From assembly GCF_020171945.1 (NCBI RefSeq), contig NZ_JAIVAP010000013.1, positions 62,001 to 126,000 on the forward strand: a DNA stretch of 64,000 nucleotides, given 5' to 3'. This DNA comes from Bacillus infantis (lineage in GTDB: Bacteria; Bacillota; Bacilli; Bacillales; Cytobacillaceae). Both the position numbers and the translations under genes were made by a program. This document shows positions 7,483-15,694 of the stretch, in pieces. The number at the start of each line of letters is the position of its first letter. Position 1 is the first letter of the stretch. The notes under the pieces were generated by a model. That model did no database searches and was not told the origin of the DNA. It was given only the letters and a program-made list of their open reading frames with translations.

Positions 7483-8787
7483 TTGAAAACAAAAATGGGA
7501 ATTATCGCTGATGATCTGACTGGCTCAAATGATTCAGGCGTCCAATTGGCGAAAAAAGGATTCAACTCCACCGTTGTCATGGATATCGACACCAATGTCC
7601 ACTCTCATACAGATGTGCTGATTGTCGATACCGACAGCCGCGGGAAGACGGAAGCAGCCGCATACGAAGCAGTGTTAAAAGCTGCTTCTCTTCTTTTTCA
7701 GCAAGGGTACGATCATGTCTATAAAAAGGTCGACTCCACACTAAGGGGAAATATTGCGGCCGAGCTGGCGTCAGTAGTTCATATTTACGAGCCGGAAGCT
7801 GTAGTGGTTGCCCCGGCATTCCCTAAGCTGAACCGTACAACGCTGAACGGGAAACATTATGTAAACGGCCAGCTGATCACGGAAACGGAATTCGGGCGCG
7901 ATCCGAAGACGCCTGTAACAGAAAGCTATATACCTGATCTGCTAAAGGGGATCGTTAAGGAAAAGATTGTACTGCTAGATGCTTCTCTGTTAAGGGGGCC
8001 AAAGTATGAAGTCGTTTCTTTTATTGAAAATGAGCTCAGTTCAGGAACTGCCTGGTTTGTTTGCGATGCAGAGACGGAGACAGACCTGGAGCAGATTGCC
8101 GGGATATTTGCCGGCTTGGAAAAGAAAACAGTTTGGGCCGGCTCAGGCGGATTGATTGAATATCTCCCTGAAGCATTGAAGCTTGATCCAGAGGTCGGGC
8201 AGCAACAAGAAGAGATTTCCGTCCAGCAGACATTGATTGTCTCCGGCAGCTTGTCCGCTGTAACGAGAAGCCAGCTTGAGAGCCTTAAGCATGAAGAACA
8301 AAGCTGCTTTATCGAAGTAAATCCCGTTGATTTAGTAAAAGATAGCCTTGATATAGACAGTCTTTTGAAAGAAGCAGGAAATGCAGAGGGAGACAGCCAG
8401 TTCATTCTGTACGTCGATTCCTCGGAGGAAAATCGGATGCTGGCGAAGGAAGCGGGGGCTGCGGAGAATCTTACCGCAAACCAAGTCAGTGAGAGGATTG
8501 CCACTGGGCTGGGAAAGGCGGCCCGCATCTTTTTAGAAAAAGCAGATAAAATTGATGGCCTCATTTTAACCGGTGGGGATACAGCGAAAGCTGTATGCCA
8601 GGAGCTGGGTGTGAGTGAAATGGAGCTTCTTTCCGAAGTAGAACCGGGACTGCCGTTTGGCAGGATCAAGAGCGGTGCCCGGAATTACTGGGCTGTAACG
8701 AAGGCAGGCGGTTTCGGCAAGGAAGATTCTTTGATGAATGCGGTAAATTATATGATCGAAAGGGTTGAGAAATGTGAATCAAAATAA
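7483..8787 (+). CDS. dtnK: Four-carbon acid sugar kinase (DUF1537 family, DtnK type)
   Basis: ATP-dependent kinase phosphorylating D-threonate or D-erythronate at O4. DUF1537 was established as an acid-sugar kinase family acting with PdxA2-type dehydrogenases. Visible marks are the N-terminal GIIADDLTGSNDSGVQLAKK, KKVDSTLRGN, VVAPAFPKLNRTT (substrate domain) and the C-terminal nucleotide-binding GLILTGGDTAKAV and AVTKAGGFGKED. TTG 7483 is preferred because AAGGGTG is 8 nt upstream; an upstream GTG (7474) lies inside that signal. It overlaps the next gene by 14 bp, indicating translational coupling. Confidence 0.9.
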   Translation: MKTKMGIIADDLTGSNDSGVQLAKKGFNSTVVMDIDTNVHSHTDVLIVDTDSRGKTEAAAYEAVLKAASLLFQQGYDHVYKKVDSTLRGNIAAELASVVHIYEPEAVVVAPAFPKLNRTTLNGKHYVNGQLITETEFGRDPKTPVTESYIPDLLKGIVKEKIVLLDASLLRGPKYEVVSFIENELSSGTAWFVCDAETETDLEQIAGIFAGLEKKTVWAGSGGLIEYLPEALKLDPEVGQQQEEISVQQTLIVSGSLSAVTRSQLESLKHEEQSCFIEVNPVDLVKDSLDIDSLLKEAGNAEGDSQFILYVDSSEENRMLAKEAGAAENLTANQVSERIATGLGKAARIFLEKADKIDGLILTGGDTAKAVCQELGVSEMELLSEVEPGLPFGRIKSGARNYWAVTKAGGFGKEDSLMNAVNYMIERVEKCESK

Positions 8788-9781
8788 ACCAACAGTAGGA
8801 ATCACAATGGGAGATGCAGCGGGAGTCGGACCGGAAATTATTTTAAAAACACTTGCGGATCAGGAAATCTACCAGATCTGCAACCCGCTTGTCATCGGGG
8901 ACCGCAAAATCCTTGAACGCGCAAAGGGCTTTGTAGACAGCAAATTAACGATCGAAACAGTGAACGAACAGGATCTGGAAGGGCTGGACTACCAGCTGGG
9001 CACTGTCTATTGCCTGGACCTGGATCTATTGCCGGCAGACCTTCCTGTAGGGCAGGTATCACCTGAAGCGGGACATGCTGCATTTGAATTCGTCCGGACA
9101 GCGATTGAGCTTGCGGAGCAAAAGAAAATTGCTGCCATCTGTACAGCTCCGTTGAACAAGGAAGCGATGCAAAAAGGCGGCCATAAGTATCCAGGCCATA
9201 CAGAAATTCTGGCAGACCTGACGAACACTCAGGATTACTCCATGATGCTTTCCGCTCCTAATTTGAAGGTCATCCATGTCACAACACATGTCGGCATCCT
9301 GGATGCGGTAAAAATGATTAACCCTGAGCGTGTCTACCATGTCATCAAGCTAGCGCACGAGACACTGACCAAAGCGGGAATCGATTCACCGAAGATTGCC
9401 GTCTGCGGAATCAATCCTCATGCCGGTGAAAATGGATTGTTCGGCTATGGTGAAGAAGAAGAAAAGGTCATCCCTGGCGTGGAAAAAGCGCAGGCAGAAG
9501 GAATCAATGCGATTGGCCCGCTTCCAGCTGACACTCTATTCTTCCGTGCTGTCCGCGGTGACTTTGACATCGTTGTGGCAATGTACCACGACCAGGGCCA
9601 CGGTCCAGTGAAGGTGCTTGGCCTTGATGCCGGCGTTAACATCACCGTCGGACTGCCGATCATCCGGACAAGCGTCGACCATGGCACAGCCTTTGATATC
9701 GCCGGCAAAGGAATTGCTGACGAGAAGAGCCTGGTGGAAGCGATGAGACAGGCAGTGGAATTGGCGCCTAAGTCCGTATAA
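8774..9781 (+). CDS. pdxA2: 4-phospho-D-threonate (4-hydroxythreonine-4-phosphate type) dehydrogenase, PdxA2 family
   Basis: NAD-dependent dehydrogenase that oxidises and decarboxylates the phosphorylated C4 acid, giving dihydroxyacetone phosphate for glycolysis. It is 335 residues, normal for PdxA. Motifs: GITMGDAAGVGPEI at the start, GHTEILADLT (metal histidine), GINPHAGENGLFG and AMYHDQGHGPVKVLG (metal histidine), and RTSVDHGTAFDIAGKG. Start GTG 8774 follows GAAAGGG by 9 nt. Genomic pairing with the DUF1537 kinase argues for the PdxA2 role rather than pyridoxal phosphate synthesis. Confidence 0.88.
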   Translation: MNQNKPTVGITMGDAAGVGPEIILKTLADQEIYQICNPLVIGDRKILERAKGFVDSKLTIETVNEQDLEGLDYQLGTVYCLDLDLLPADLPVGQVSPEAGHAAFEFVRTAIELAEQKKIAAICTAPLNKEAMQKGGHKYPGHTEILADLTNTQDYSMMLSAPNLKVIHVTTHVGILDAVKMINPERVYHVIKLAHETLTKAGIDSPKIAVCGINPHAGENGLFGYGEEEEKVIPGVEKAQAEGINAIGPLPADTLFFRAVRGDFDIVVAMYHDQGHGPVKVLGLDAGVNITVGLPIIRTSVDHGTAFDIAGKGIADEKSLVEAMRQAVELAPKSV

Positions 9782-9792
9782 TCAAAAACAGG

Positions 9793-9828
9793 AAAAAAGC
9801 TTGGATGCGATGGTATCCAAGCTTTTTT
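9793..9828. terminator. Bidirectional intrinsic terminator
   Basis: AAAAAAGCTTGGAT and ATCCAAGCTTTTTT pair perfectly (14 bp) around an 8-nt loop, with A- and T-runs on both sides. It is shared by the convergent pdxA2 and MFS genes. Confidence 0.9.
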
Positions 9829-9830
9829 CA

Positions 9831-11021
9831 TTATGCCTCTTTTACAGCAGCGTGGCCTCCAGCAGTACTCTGCTTATCCGCCATCCTCCGATAAATCAGT
9901 GCCACAATCAGCGAAGGCACCGTACACACCAGCATTCCGAGGAACGCATATCTCGGCTCGATCTCATACAAGTATCCGCCAAAGATGGTGAAGACTGCCG
10001 TGCTCCAGCTGAGGGCGAGAGCGGAGTAGATGCCCTGGGCGATCGGGACATCCTTCGGCGGGATGTATTGGATCATGTATTTCATGAATGCATAATGCCC
10101 CATGGCAAAAGAGAGGGCGTGCAGGACCTGCGATACCGAGAACATCTCCACATTCGGGAAGGCGAACACAAGGATCCAGCGAACGGTACTCCCGAGTGCT
10201 GCCAGTGCCAGCAGGGAGCCCGGCGATACATTGCGGAAGACACGGTCAGCGATCAGGAAGAACAGGATTTCGGCAATGACGCCGATGTTCAGGATTGCCC
10301 CAATCAGGTATTTCGGCGCGTCGATTTCCTGCAGGAAAATATAGCCGTAGTTGTAATAAGAAGCATGTGCTGCCTGCAGCAGGATGACGATCACGAGCAC
10401 AATCGCGAAATGCTGGGCCTTGAACGGCCTCAGCAGCGAGCCTCTGCTCCCGGCATCCGCCTTTGGCTTCTGTGACAGCACATCAGGAGCCTGCATCATT
10501 CCCAGGCAGACGAGCATAAAGACACCGAACAGCAGCCCCCAGAGGATGAAGCCGTCCCCGAACCGCCCTGTGAACATCGTCAGGATCAGGCCGCTGATAA
10601 TGAATCCCAGAGATCCCCATGACCGGCTCTTGCCATAATTCTTCAGCTGCTTATGCTGCACAAGCACACCGGCAGCCGTATCCATCGCCGGCATCAGGGT
10701 CGGATAAAAGAAGTGCAGAAAAAGCACTGCAGCAAGCAAAGTCGAATACGAATCAGCCGGGATACAAAGCAGCAAAATAACGAACGTCCCGATGCCCATT
10801 CCATTGATCAGTACCTTGCTGCTGAATTTTCCTGACAGATAGGGAAAGGCAAACAGCGTCGACAAGCCGCGCACCACAAGCCCGAGGCTCATGATCAGGC
10901 TCGCCTGGCCAACCGTCATTCCCTTTGTATGAATCATCCACCCGGTCCAATAAGGAAGGAAAATCCCCCAGGTAAAAAAGAAACTAAAAAATTGTCTACT
11001 CATCCAGCGTTGTGAATTCAT
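9831..11021 (-). CDS. MFS transporter (MFS_1-like / HcaT-LacY type)
   Basis: 396-residue membrane transporter with about twelve hydrophobic segments in two halves. The start (QRWMSRQFFSFFFTWGIFLP) and the GKSRSWGSLGFIISG loop are typical of the MFS_1_like branch that includes HcaT, LacY-like and nucleoside permeases. The substrate is not readable. Start ATG 11021 has GGAGGAATGAACG upstream. It is divergent from a Crp/Fnr-type regulator at 11128 with a palindrome between, so that regulator probably controls it. Confidence 0.85.
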   Translation of the reverse strand: MNSQRWMSRQFFSFFFTWGIFLPYWTGWMIHTKGMTVGQASLIMSLGLVVRGLSTLFAFPYLSGKFSSKVLINGMGIGTFVILLLCIPADSYSTLLAAVLFLHFFYPTLMPAMDTAAGVLVQHKQLKNYGKSRSWGSLGFIISGLILTMFTGRFGDGFILWGLLFGVFMLVCLGMMQAPDVLSQKPKADAGSRGSLLRPFKAQHFAIVLVIVILLQAAHASYYNYGYIFLQEIDAPKYLIGAILNIGVIAEILFFLIADRVFRNVSPGSLLALAALGSTVRWILVFAFPNVEMFSVSQVLHALSFAMGHYAFMKYMIQYIPPKDVPIAQGIYSALALSWSTAVFTIFGGYLYEIEPRYAFLGMLVCTVPSLIVALIYRRMADKQSTAGGHAAVKEA

Positions 11022-11066
11022 CGTTCATTCCTCCAATGATTGCATCATACCAAGAGGAAAAGTAAA

Positions 11067-11090
11067 ATAATATGAGATATCTCATATTAT
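11067..11090. promoter_or_regulatory. Perfect 24-bp palindrome in a divergent intergenic region
   Basis: ATAATATGAGAT followed directly by ATCTCATATTAT, 12-bp arms without spacer, lies between the MFS gene and the Crp/Fnr gene. Crp/Fnr dimers bind such dyads, although TATGAGATATCTCATA differs from the Fnr site TGTGA-N6-TCACA. It is the obvious operator candidate for both genes. Confidence 0.7.
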
Positions 11091-11127
11091 GAGTCTGTTT
11101 TGAAGAAAAAGGAAGAGGGGATGCAAA

Positions 11128-11823
11128 ATGAAAAAAGTCCAGCAGAAAGAAAAACAGCGTTACCTCGAGAAACACAGCATTGCCCATCTTTTCTCATTCC
11201 CTATAGAAGAAGGCGTAGAAGTCCACGAATACCAGCGCGACGAATGGATCATCCGCGAAGGCATGCGCCCTGACTATCTTTTCTATGTGATCGAAGGAAA
11301 AGCCAAAATCTACATCACCTACCAAAATGGCAAAGCATCCCTTATCAACTTCATTAACACCCATGACTATATCGGCGAGATGGAGCTCTTACATGAGGTC
11401 TACTACACAAAAGGCATCCAGGCCTCCACCCGCACCATCTGCTTCGCCATCCCCCTAAGCCAATACCGGAACCAAATGCTTGAGGACGCACTATTCCTGC
11501 GCGAACTGACCAAATTCCTCAGCCTCAAAGCCACCCATATGGCTGCTAAATACTCCCAAAGCCTCGCCTTCCCGCTCGAAAACCGCCTCGCAGACTTCAT
11601 CCTGCAGACGGCGGACGGGGATGTGTATAAAGAGAAGCATGTGACCGTCTGCGACTTCCTCGGAGTTTCCTATCGGCATCTGCTGCATGTACTCGCCCAG
11701 TTCTGTGAGCAGGGATACCTGCGGAAGGAAGGGATGCGGTACTTGATTGAGGGGCGGGGAAAGCTGGATGACTTGGCAGGGGTTTTGAGGAACCAGGGGG
11801 ACAGGTCCCTTGGCTCTTTTTAA
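11128..11823 (+). CDS. Crp/Fnr-family regulator (YeiL-like)
   Basis: 231-residue regulator. Residues ~25-125 form a cyclic-nucleotide-type beta-roll (HEYQRDEWIIREGMRPDYLF, FYVIEGKAKIYI, YIGEMELLHE) without the cAMP-binding arginine pattern or Fnr cysteines, so the ligand is unknown. Residues ~150-220 form a winged helix (VTVCDFLGVSYRHLLHVLAQ). YeiL-type regulators are linked to survival under starvation. ATG 11128 has GAAGAGGGGATGC upstream. The last 10-11 residues, ending in GDRSLGSF, and the stop are encoded by a copy of the dispersed repeat, so the native C-terminus was replaced or extended. Confidence 0.85.
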   Translation: MKKVQQKEKQRYLEKHSIAHLFSFPIEEGVEVHEYQRDEWIIREGMRPDYLFYVIEGKAKIYITYQNGKASLINFINTHDYIGEMELLHEVYYTKGIQASTRTICFAIPLSQYRNQMLEDALFLRELTKFLSLKATHMAAKYSQSLAFPLENRLADFILQTADGDVYKEKHVTVCDFLGVSYRHLLHVLAQFCEQGYLRKEGMRYLIEGRGKLDDLAGVLRNQGDRSLGSF

Positions 11824-11852
11824 AAATGGGCCAGGGGGTCTGTCCCCCCGGC
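11790..11852. repeat. Double-hairpin repeat, copy a
   Basis: Prototype of a family found about 19 times here. Module 1 is a hairpin of the type GAGCCAAGGGGACAGGTCCC + TTGGCTC followed by TTTTT, a textbook terminator. After a 5-12 nt spacer, module 2 (GGGCCAAGGGACCTGTCCCC + TGGCTC) is an inverted copy of module 1. Copies lie directly after stop codons. This copy encodes the C-terminus of the Crp/Fnr protein and is followed at once by a gene fragment. Confidence 0.85.
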
Positions 11853-12006
11853 TTTAGAAGAGCTGGCCGACTTATTGGAGATTATTCACTCATTAGCTCA
11901 TCACCATGAATCTTCCATTGAAGAGGTAGAGAAGGTGCGTGAGAAGAAAGCAGAGAAGCGCGGAGGGTTTAAAGAGAGAATATTATTGATTGAGGTTGAA
12001 GATTGA
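11851..12006 (+). pseudogene. 3' fragment of a phosphoribosyl-ATP pyrophosphohydrolase-like (MazG-type) gene
   Basis: Fifty-one codons starting inside the repeat read ALEELADLLEIIHSLAHH, then SSIEEVEKVREKKAEKRGG and FKERILLIEVED before TGA. This is the C-terminal end of the MazG-like nucleoside phosphohydrolase family seen in Bacillus, whose missing N-terminal half carries the rest of the active site. No start codon or ribosome binding site is present, and the 5' edge coincides with the repeat. Identification rests on recalled family sequence, not on a search. Confidence 0.65.
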
Positions 12007-12042
12007 TGATAAAAGAAATTACGATATATTAATTGATTTAAA

Positions 12043-12058
12043 TGTTTCATGTGAAACA
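12043..12058. promoter_or_regulatory. parS-like site
   Basis: TGTTTCATGTGAAACA differs from the ParB/Spo0J site TGTTTCACGTGAAACA at one central base. The dyad extends two bases on both sides (AA...TT). It may be a weak or decayed parS, or an unrelated operator. Confidence 0.4.
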
Positions 12059-12397
12059 TTCTGAATTAAACAAAAACAAGGCGATGCTTCCCAAACTAGA
12101 TTAAGAGGTGGGCGCAGGCAACAGCCGGTAAGATTTAAGCCCTTTTATTGGGTTGCCTATTATCATAGCTAAAATGATGGCGAATGAAGTGGATATTGTT
12201 AAGAATCGGAGTGGCCGGTTGGAACGGTGGAACTGAGGTTTGAGAAGGAGTTTGGGCAATTTCTTGGTTGGAGGGACAGGAGATTAAAGGATAAAGGAGA
12301 AAAATTAGTTAGGGTGGTACCCTGTTCCTTTGTCTTAAAAGTGCCTGCATCTACATGATATAATGCACTAAATAACAACAAACAGGAGTGAGAAGCA
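12059..12397. other. Intergenic stretch without a convincing gene
   Basis: About 340 bp between the fragment and the next gene. One plus-strand frame reads VELRFEKEFGQFLGWRDRR and may be a gene remnant, but it has no start signal and I do not recognise it. The end (12320-12370) contains a GGTACC-centred piece resembling the dispersed repeat. Nothing else is supported. Confidence 0.4.
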
Positions 12398-12742
12398 GTG
12401 ATCAATTATGATGGGCGTTCTTTTGTGTCAGTTGAAAATACAGAGAATGGAGAGGTTTCCTCAAAGACTTTCTTTGTCTACAGGCAGGAGGGGCATATCA
12501 TCTCGGCAGCCTATGGCGGCGGCGATATTGTACAAGGGACGCTGATTGGGCTTGTGAAGGAAGATGGCTGCCTGGAATTCCGGTATAATCACGTGAACAG
12601 CAGGGATGAGATCAGAGGCGGAAAATGTGTATCTACTCCTGAAATATTGCCGGACGGAAGAATCAGGCTGTACGAAAAATGGCAATGGCTTGATGATGAA
12701 AGCACTGAGGGGAGTTCAATCATTGAGGAAGTTGTTGTGTGA
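12398..12742 (+). CDS. Conserved hypothetical protein (often labelled N-acetylglutamate synthase in Bacillus)
   Basis: 114-residue cytosolic protein rich in beta strands ([64 protein letters not shown]). Bacillus homologues carry the label N-acetylglutamate synthase, but the sequence has no GNAT or kinase motif, so that name is doubtful. GTG 12398 follows AGGAGTGAGAAGCA. It stands alone between a gene fragment and a serine hydrolase. Function unknown. Confidence 0.75.
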   Translation: MINYDGRSFVSVENTENGEVSSKTFFVYRQEGHIISAAYGGGDIVQGTLIGLVKEDGCLEFRYNHVNSRDEIRGGKCVSTPEILPDGRIRLYEKWQWLDDESTEGSSIIEEVVV

Positions 12743-12863
12743 AACTGGTGAAATGAGAGCGGTATGAGAGGGCTTGTTTTTGATAGGTAGTCAGGTTCTT
12801 TTTTTTACAAAGAAAGATGGCATACTCATAGTGATTGTATAATTGTATAAAAAGGGGTGTGAA

Positions 12864-13889
12864 ATGGGACTTCATACTATCAATATTAAGGAACGGATGA
12901 ATTATTATCAGGTAAAGGGGCTAAGCCTGGTTCTAATTGAAGATGGTCAGATGAGTACAGAGGAGCTGCATGGCCTGAGGAAAGCGGGAACCACTAATTC
13001 AGTTCAAGGTGATTCCATTTTTAATGCCTGCTCAATGAGTAAGTTTCTAACGGGGATACTTGTTATGGTATTAGCGGGTCGAGGGGCTCTTGATTTAGAT
13101 GAGGATATAAACCTCAGGCTTAAAAGCTGGAAGGTCCCTAATAATAGACTCACTGCTAATAATAAAGTTACTTTGCGCCAGCTGCTCAGCCATCATTCGG
13201 GAGTGGTGGATCCGGATGGCAGTTTCCCAGAACTTAATTTGAAGGATGAAGTGCCCTCAATAGTTGAGTTATTAGAGGGAAAGACTGCTTATTGCATGGG
13301 ACCTATTGAGGCGGCATATGAGCCAGGGAGTGAATTTCATTATTCAGATGCCGGCTATTGCATCGTGCAGCTGCTGATTGAAGATGTGACTGGAAGATCA
13401 TTTGAGGATCTCGCAAATGAGTTGATTTTTAAGCCTTTAAAAATGGAGAACAGCTCTTTTCCAAGGCTGATTTCTGGTGAAAATTACGCTTGCGGACATG
13501 ACAAAAAGGGACAGGTGATTGAGGGAAACTATTCTATCTATCCATATCCAGCGGCATCGGGACTTTGGACAACCCCTGCTGAATTAGCCGGGCTGGTTAT
13601 TGAGTTGATGAATGCTATAAATGGTAAGAGCAAAATAGGTCTCTCTGCAGAGGAAGCAAAGGAAATAATCCAGCAGCAAGGCAAAGACTGGGCAGGTCTG
13701 GGTGTGTTTTTAGACGGGTCGGATAAAGAGCTTGAAATCTCCTCCCTTGGATGGGGAGCCGGCTTTCAATGTATGATGGCTGCTTATCCATATAAGGGCG
13801 CGGGCGTTGTCATCATGATGAATACGGACTTGGAGGTTCATCAGATGAAGGGGATTATTGGAGAGATTTATCGTTCTTTATCTATCTGA
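12864..13889 (+). CDS. Serine hydrolase of the class C beta-lactamase family
   Basis: 341-residue penicillin-binding-protein-fold hydrolase. The SxxK nucleophile motif is SMSK at ~62 (NACSMSKFLTG), followed by LRQLLSHHSGVVDPDG (family signature), the YxN-like HYSDAGY and a late WGAGFQ in the KTG position. There is no signal peptide, so it is probably a cytosolic esterase or peptidase rather than an antibiotic-degrading enzyme. ATG 12864 follows AAAGGGGTGTGA; the in-frame TTG at 12843 has no signal. It stands as a single gene. Confidence 0.85.
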   Translation: MGLHTINIKERMNYYQVKGLSLVLIEDGQMSTEELHGLRKAGTTNSVQGDSIFNACSMSKFLTGILVMVLAGRGALDLDEDINLRLKSWKVPNNRLTANNKVTLRQLLSHHSGVVDPDGSFPELNLKDEVPSIVELLEGKTAYCMGPIEAAYEPGSEFHYSDAGYCIVQLLIEDVTGRSFEDLANELIFKPLKMENSSFPRLISGENYACGHDKKGQVIEGNYSIYPYPAASGLWTTPAELAGLVIELMNAINGKSKIGLSAEEAKEIIQQQGKDWAGLGVFLDGSDKELEISSLGWGAGFQCMMAAYPYKGAGVVIMMNTDLEVHQMKGIIGEIYRSLSI

Positions 13890-13940
13890 TTCATTTTGGC
13901 TGAGTAGGGACTTAACATACTAATAGCCTTGACCATAACA

Positions 13941-13977
13941 AAGGAACCTGTTCCCGATTTAGGGACAGGTTCTTTTA
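13941..13977 (+). terminator. Terminator related to the dispersed repeat
   Basis: AAAGGAACCTGTTCCC pairs with GGGACAGGTTCTTTT around GATTTA with one bulged T. The core GGGACAGGTTC is shared with the double-hairpin repeats, so this may be a diverged or ancestral member. Confidence 0.7.
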
Positions 13978-14060
13978 ATTCGCTGGCTCCAGGAAGGAAA
14001 ACCCCTTTGTCACGCCGAACAATAGAGCATTAAGCAGAAAAAGAAAGTGAGGATCTGACA

Positions 14061-14465
14061 ATGGTTGAAGTCTATAATCGCATAGACGAATTCACAAAAA
14101 TCCATGATGAGTTTATTCGCGGCTGGAGCCATGCTATGAAATCAGGGGATACATCCCTGGTGGAAAGGATGGCAGATGATTATTATGTGGCCTTTTTCAA
14201 TGGTGAAAGTGAAAAACCAGTCTTTTTCACGAAGCAAGAAGCAGTAGATGGCATGGGACAATCGGTCACACATTTTCTGGGGGCAGAGAAGCGGTTTGAG
14301 AACAGGGTCATCAGACTAAGAAATAATGAAAATGCTGTCGTGTTTTATGAACAGTTGATTGTGAAGGATGGGGAGATACTGGCAAGGTTGTTTACCATTG
14401 AAAATTGGGGCCTGATTAACGGGAGATGGATGGTTACAAGGGAGATAGAAGAAGCAGTTAACTAG
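14061..14465 (+). CDS. NTF2-like / DUF4440-type protein
   Basis: 134 residues with the cone-fold pattern of SnoaL/DUF4440 proteins: an N-terminal helix pair (EFIRGWSHAMKSGDTSLVER), then MADDYYVAFF, and alternating strands ending ENWGLINGRWMVTREIEEA. Such proteins bind small ligands or act as minor enzymes; no substrate can be named. ATG 14061 follows a GAGGATCTGACA stretch. The isochorismatase-like gene starts 35 nt later, so both may be co-transcribed. Confidence 0.65.
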   Translation: MVEVYNRIDEFTKIHDEFIRGWSHAMKSGDTSLVERMADDYYVAFFNGESEKPVFFTKQEAVDGMGQSVTHFLGAEKRFENRVIRLRNNENAVVFYEQLIVKDGEILARLFTIENWGLINGRWMVTREIEEAVN

Positions 14466-14500
14466 CCAACATCATTTTATATTTGAAAGGGGAAACCATT

Positions 14501-15061
14501 TTGAAGCAGACCTTATTGGTAATTGATGCCCAGCAGGCATTGATTGATGGAAGTCATGGAGAGAGCAGTCCGGTTTTTAATAAAGAGCAGCTGATCCGAA
14601 ATATCAATCTGGTTATTGGCAAAGCAGGGGAATCGGGTGTTCCTGCCGTTTTTGTCAGAGACCTTGATATTGCGGGAGGAGAAGGCGAGGGATTTCAGGT
14701 CCATAATGGAATTCAGGTTCCTGAGGATGCGGTGATTTTCAATAAGACGGCCACTAACTCCTTTCATGGGACAGAGCTCTTAGAGCATTTGCGTTCCCAA
14801 GAGATTGAGCATCTTGTGATTATGGGCTGTGCCACACAGTACTGCATTGACACTGCGGTTAGAACGGCGACAGTCAGCGGCTTTGATGTCACTTTAGTAG
14901 GTGATGGCCATTCAACAGCGGACAGTGACGTGCTGCCGGCCGAACAGATCATCAAGCATCATAACAGAACCTTGCATGGCCATTACAATGTAGAGCACTT
15001 TTCTATTGTGAGGAATGCCGAGGAAGATTTGTTCAGTCCTATTCATGACTCGCATAGATAA
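14501..15061 (+). CDS. Cysteine hydrolase of the isochorismatase family
   Basis: 186-residue cytosolic hydrolase. The catalytic triad is visible: Asp in LLVIDAQQALIDG, Lys in VIFNKTATNSFHGT, and Cys in MGCATQYCIDTAVRTA. Members include nicotinamidases and N-carbamoyl hydrolases; the substrate is not evident. The start is TTG 14501, 8 nt after GAAAGGGG; a TTG at 14483 overlaps that signal. The stop codon directly precedes repeat copy b. Confidence 0.85.
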   Translation: MKQTLLVIDAQQALIDGSHGESSPVFNKEQLIRNINLVIGKAGESGVPAVFVRDLDIAGGEGEGFQVHNGIQVPEDAVIFNKTATNSFHGTELLEHLRSQEIEHLVIMGCATQYCIDTAVRTATVSGFDVTLVGDGHSTADSDVLPAEQIIKHHNRTLHGHYNVEHFSIVRNAEEDLFSPIHDSHR

Positions 15062-15125
15062 GAGCCAGGGGGACAGGTCCCTTGGCTCTTTTTGAGGCTG
15101 GGCCAGGGGGCCCAACCCCTTGGCC
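15062..15125. repeat. Double-hairpin repeat, copy b
   Basis: Both modules present. It fills the space between the convergent isochorismatase and truncated haemoglobin genes exactly and touches both stop codons, so it probably terminates transcription in both directions. Confidence 0.85.
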
Positions 15126-15493
15126 TATTTATAAATGATATCGTCTTTAAGCGCTGCAACCTTCTCCAGTGCCTGGCCAATATCAGATTCTTCAACTCCA
15201 TAATGGGCAAGGGCATCATGAAGATGTGTGGCAATCGCATTAAAATGCTCCGGCTGGATATTCATCCCTTCATGAGCCTTTGCCATCGACTTGCCAGTGT
15301 AGTTCTTAGGGCCGCCAAGGGCAAAGCTGATGAACTTCGTTTGATGCTGCTTCTGTTTTTCAATGTCTGTATTTACAAAAAAATGCTGGACCGTTTCATC
15401 CTTCAGGACCAATTCCTCGTAAAAATAATCCACTACCTTGGCAACGGCTTCTTCTCCGCCTACTTTTTCGTATAAGGATTGTGCTTGGGCCAT
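15125..15493 (-). CDS. Group I truncated haemoglobin
   Basis: 122-residue 2-on-2 globin that binds haem and handles oxygen or nitric oxide. Marks are the N-terminal YEKVGGEEAVAKVVDYFYEE (B helix with Tyr B10 candidates), HFFVNTDIEKQKQHQTKF, the GGPKNYTGKSM loop and the proximal histidine in AKAHEGMNI. Start ATG 15493 follows a GGAGGTAATAC signal. The stop TAG abuts repeat copy b. There are no partner genes nearby. Confidence 0.9.
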   Translation of the reverse strand: MAQAQSLYEKVGGEEAVAKVVDYFYEELVLKDETVQHFFVNTDIEKQKQHQTKFISFALGGPKNYTGKSMAKAHEGMNIQPEHFNAIATHLHDALAHYGVEESDIGQALEKVAALKDDIIYK

Positions 15494-15558
15494 ATGTATT
15501 ACCTCCAGTGTTTACTCACTCGTTAGGTTTTCCAAACGGGCTCTAGCTATTCGTATTG

Positions 15559-15587
15559 GAGCCAAGGTACCTGACCCCTTGGCTCAT
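15559..15587. repeat. Repeat, single module, copy c
   Basis: GAGCCAAGGTACCTGACCCC + TTGGCTCATT; only one module, lying upstream of the truncated haemoglobin start and 107 bp before the lipoprotein gene. Confidence 0.75.
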
Positions 15588-15694
15588 TATCTCACAAAAA
15601 ATGTATCGATTAAGGCGGAACCTCCGTCTAATAAGTATGGCGCGTTTTTACCATCATGTTTATTTTCAAATCTCTTATAACGAGGAGTGATGGT

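Noticed and set aside
9801-10475. A 224-codon plus-strand frame opposite the MFS transporter
   Set aside because: It is antisense to a clear 12-span transporter, is polar and low in hydrophobicity with odd composition, and has no ribosome binding site.
12199-12360. Possible gene remnant reading VELRFEKEFGQFLGWRDRR
   Set aside because: No start, no ribosome binding site and no family recognised; left as intergenic.
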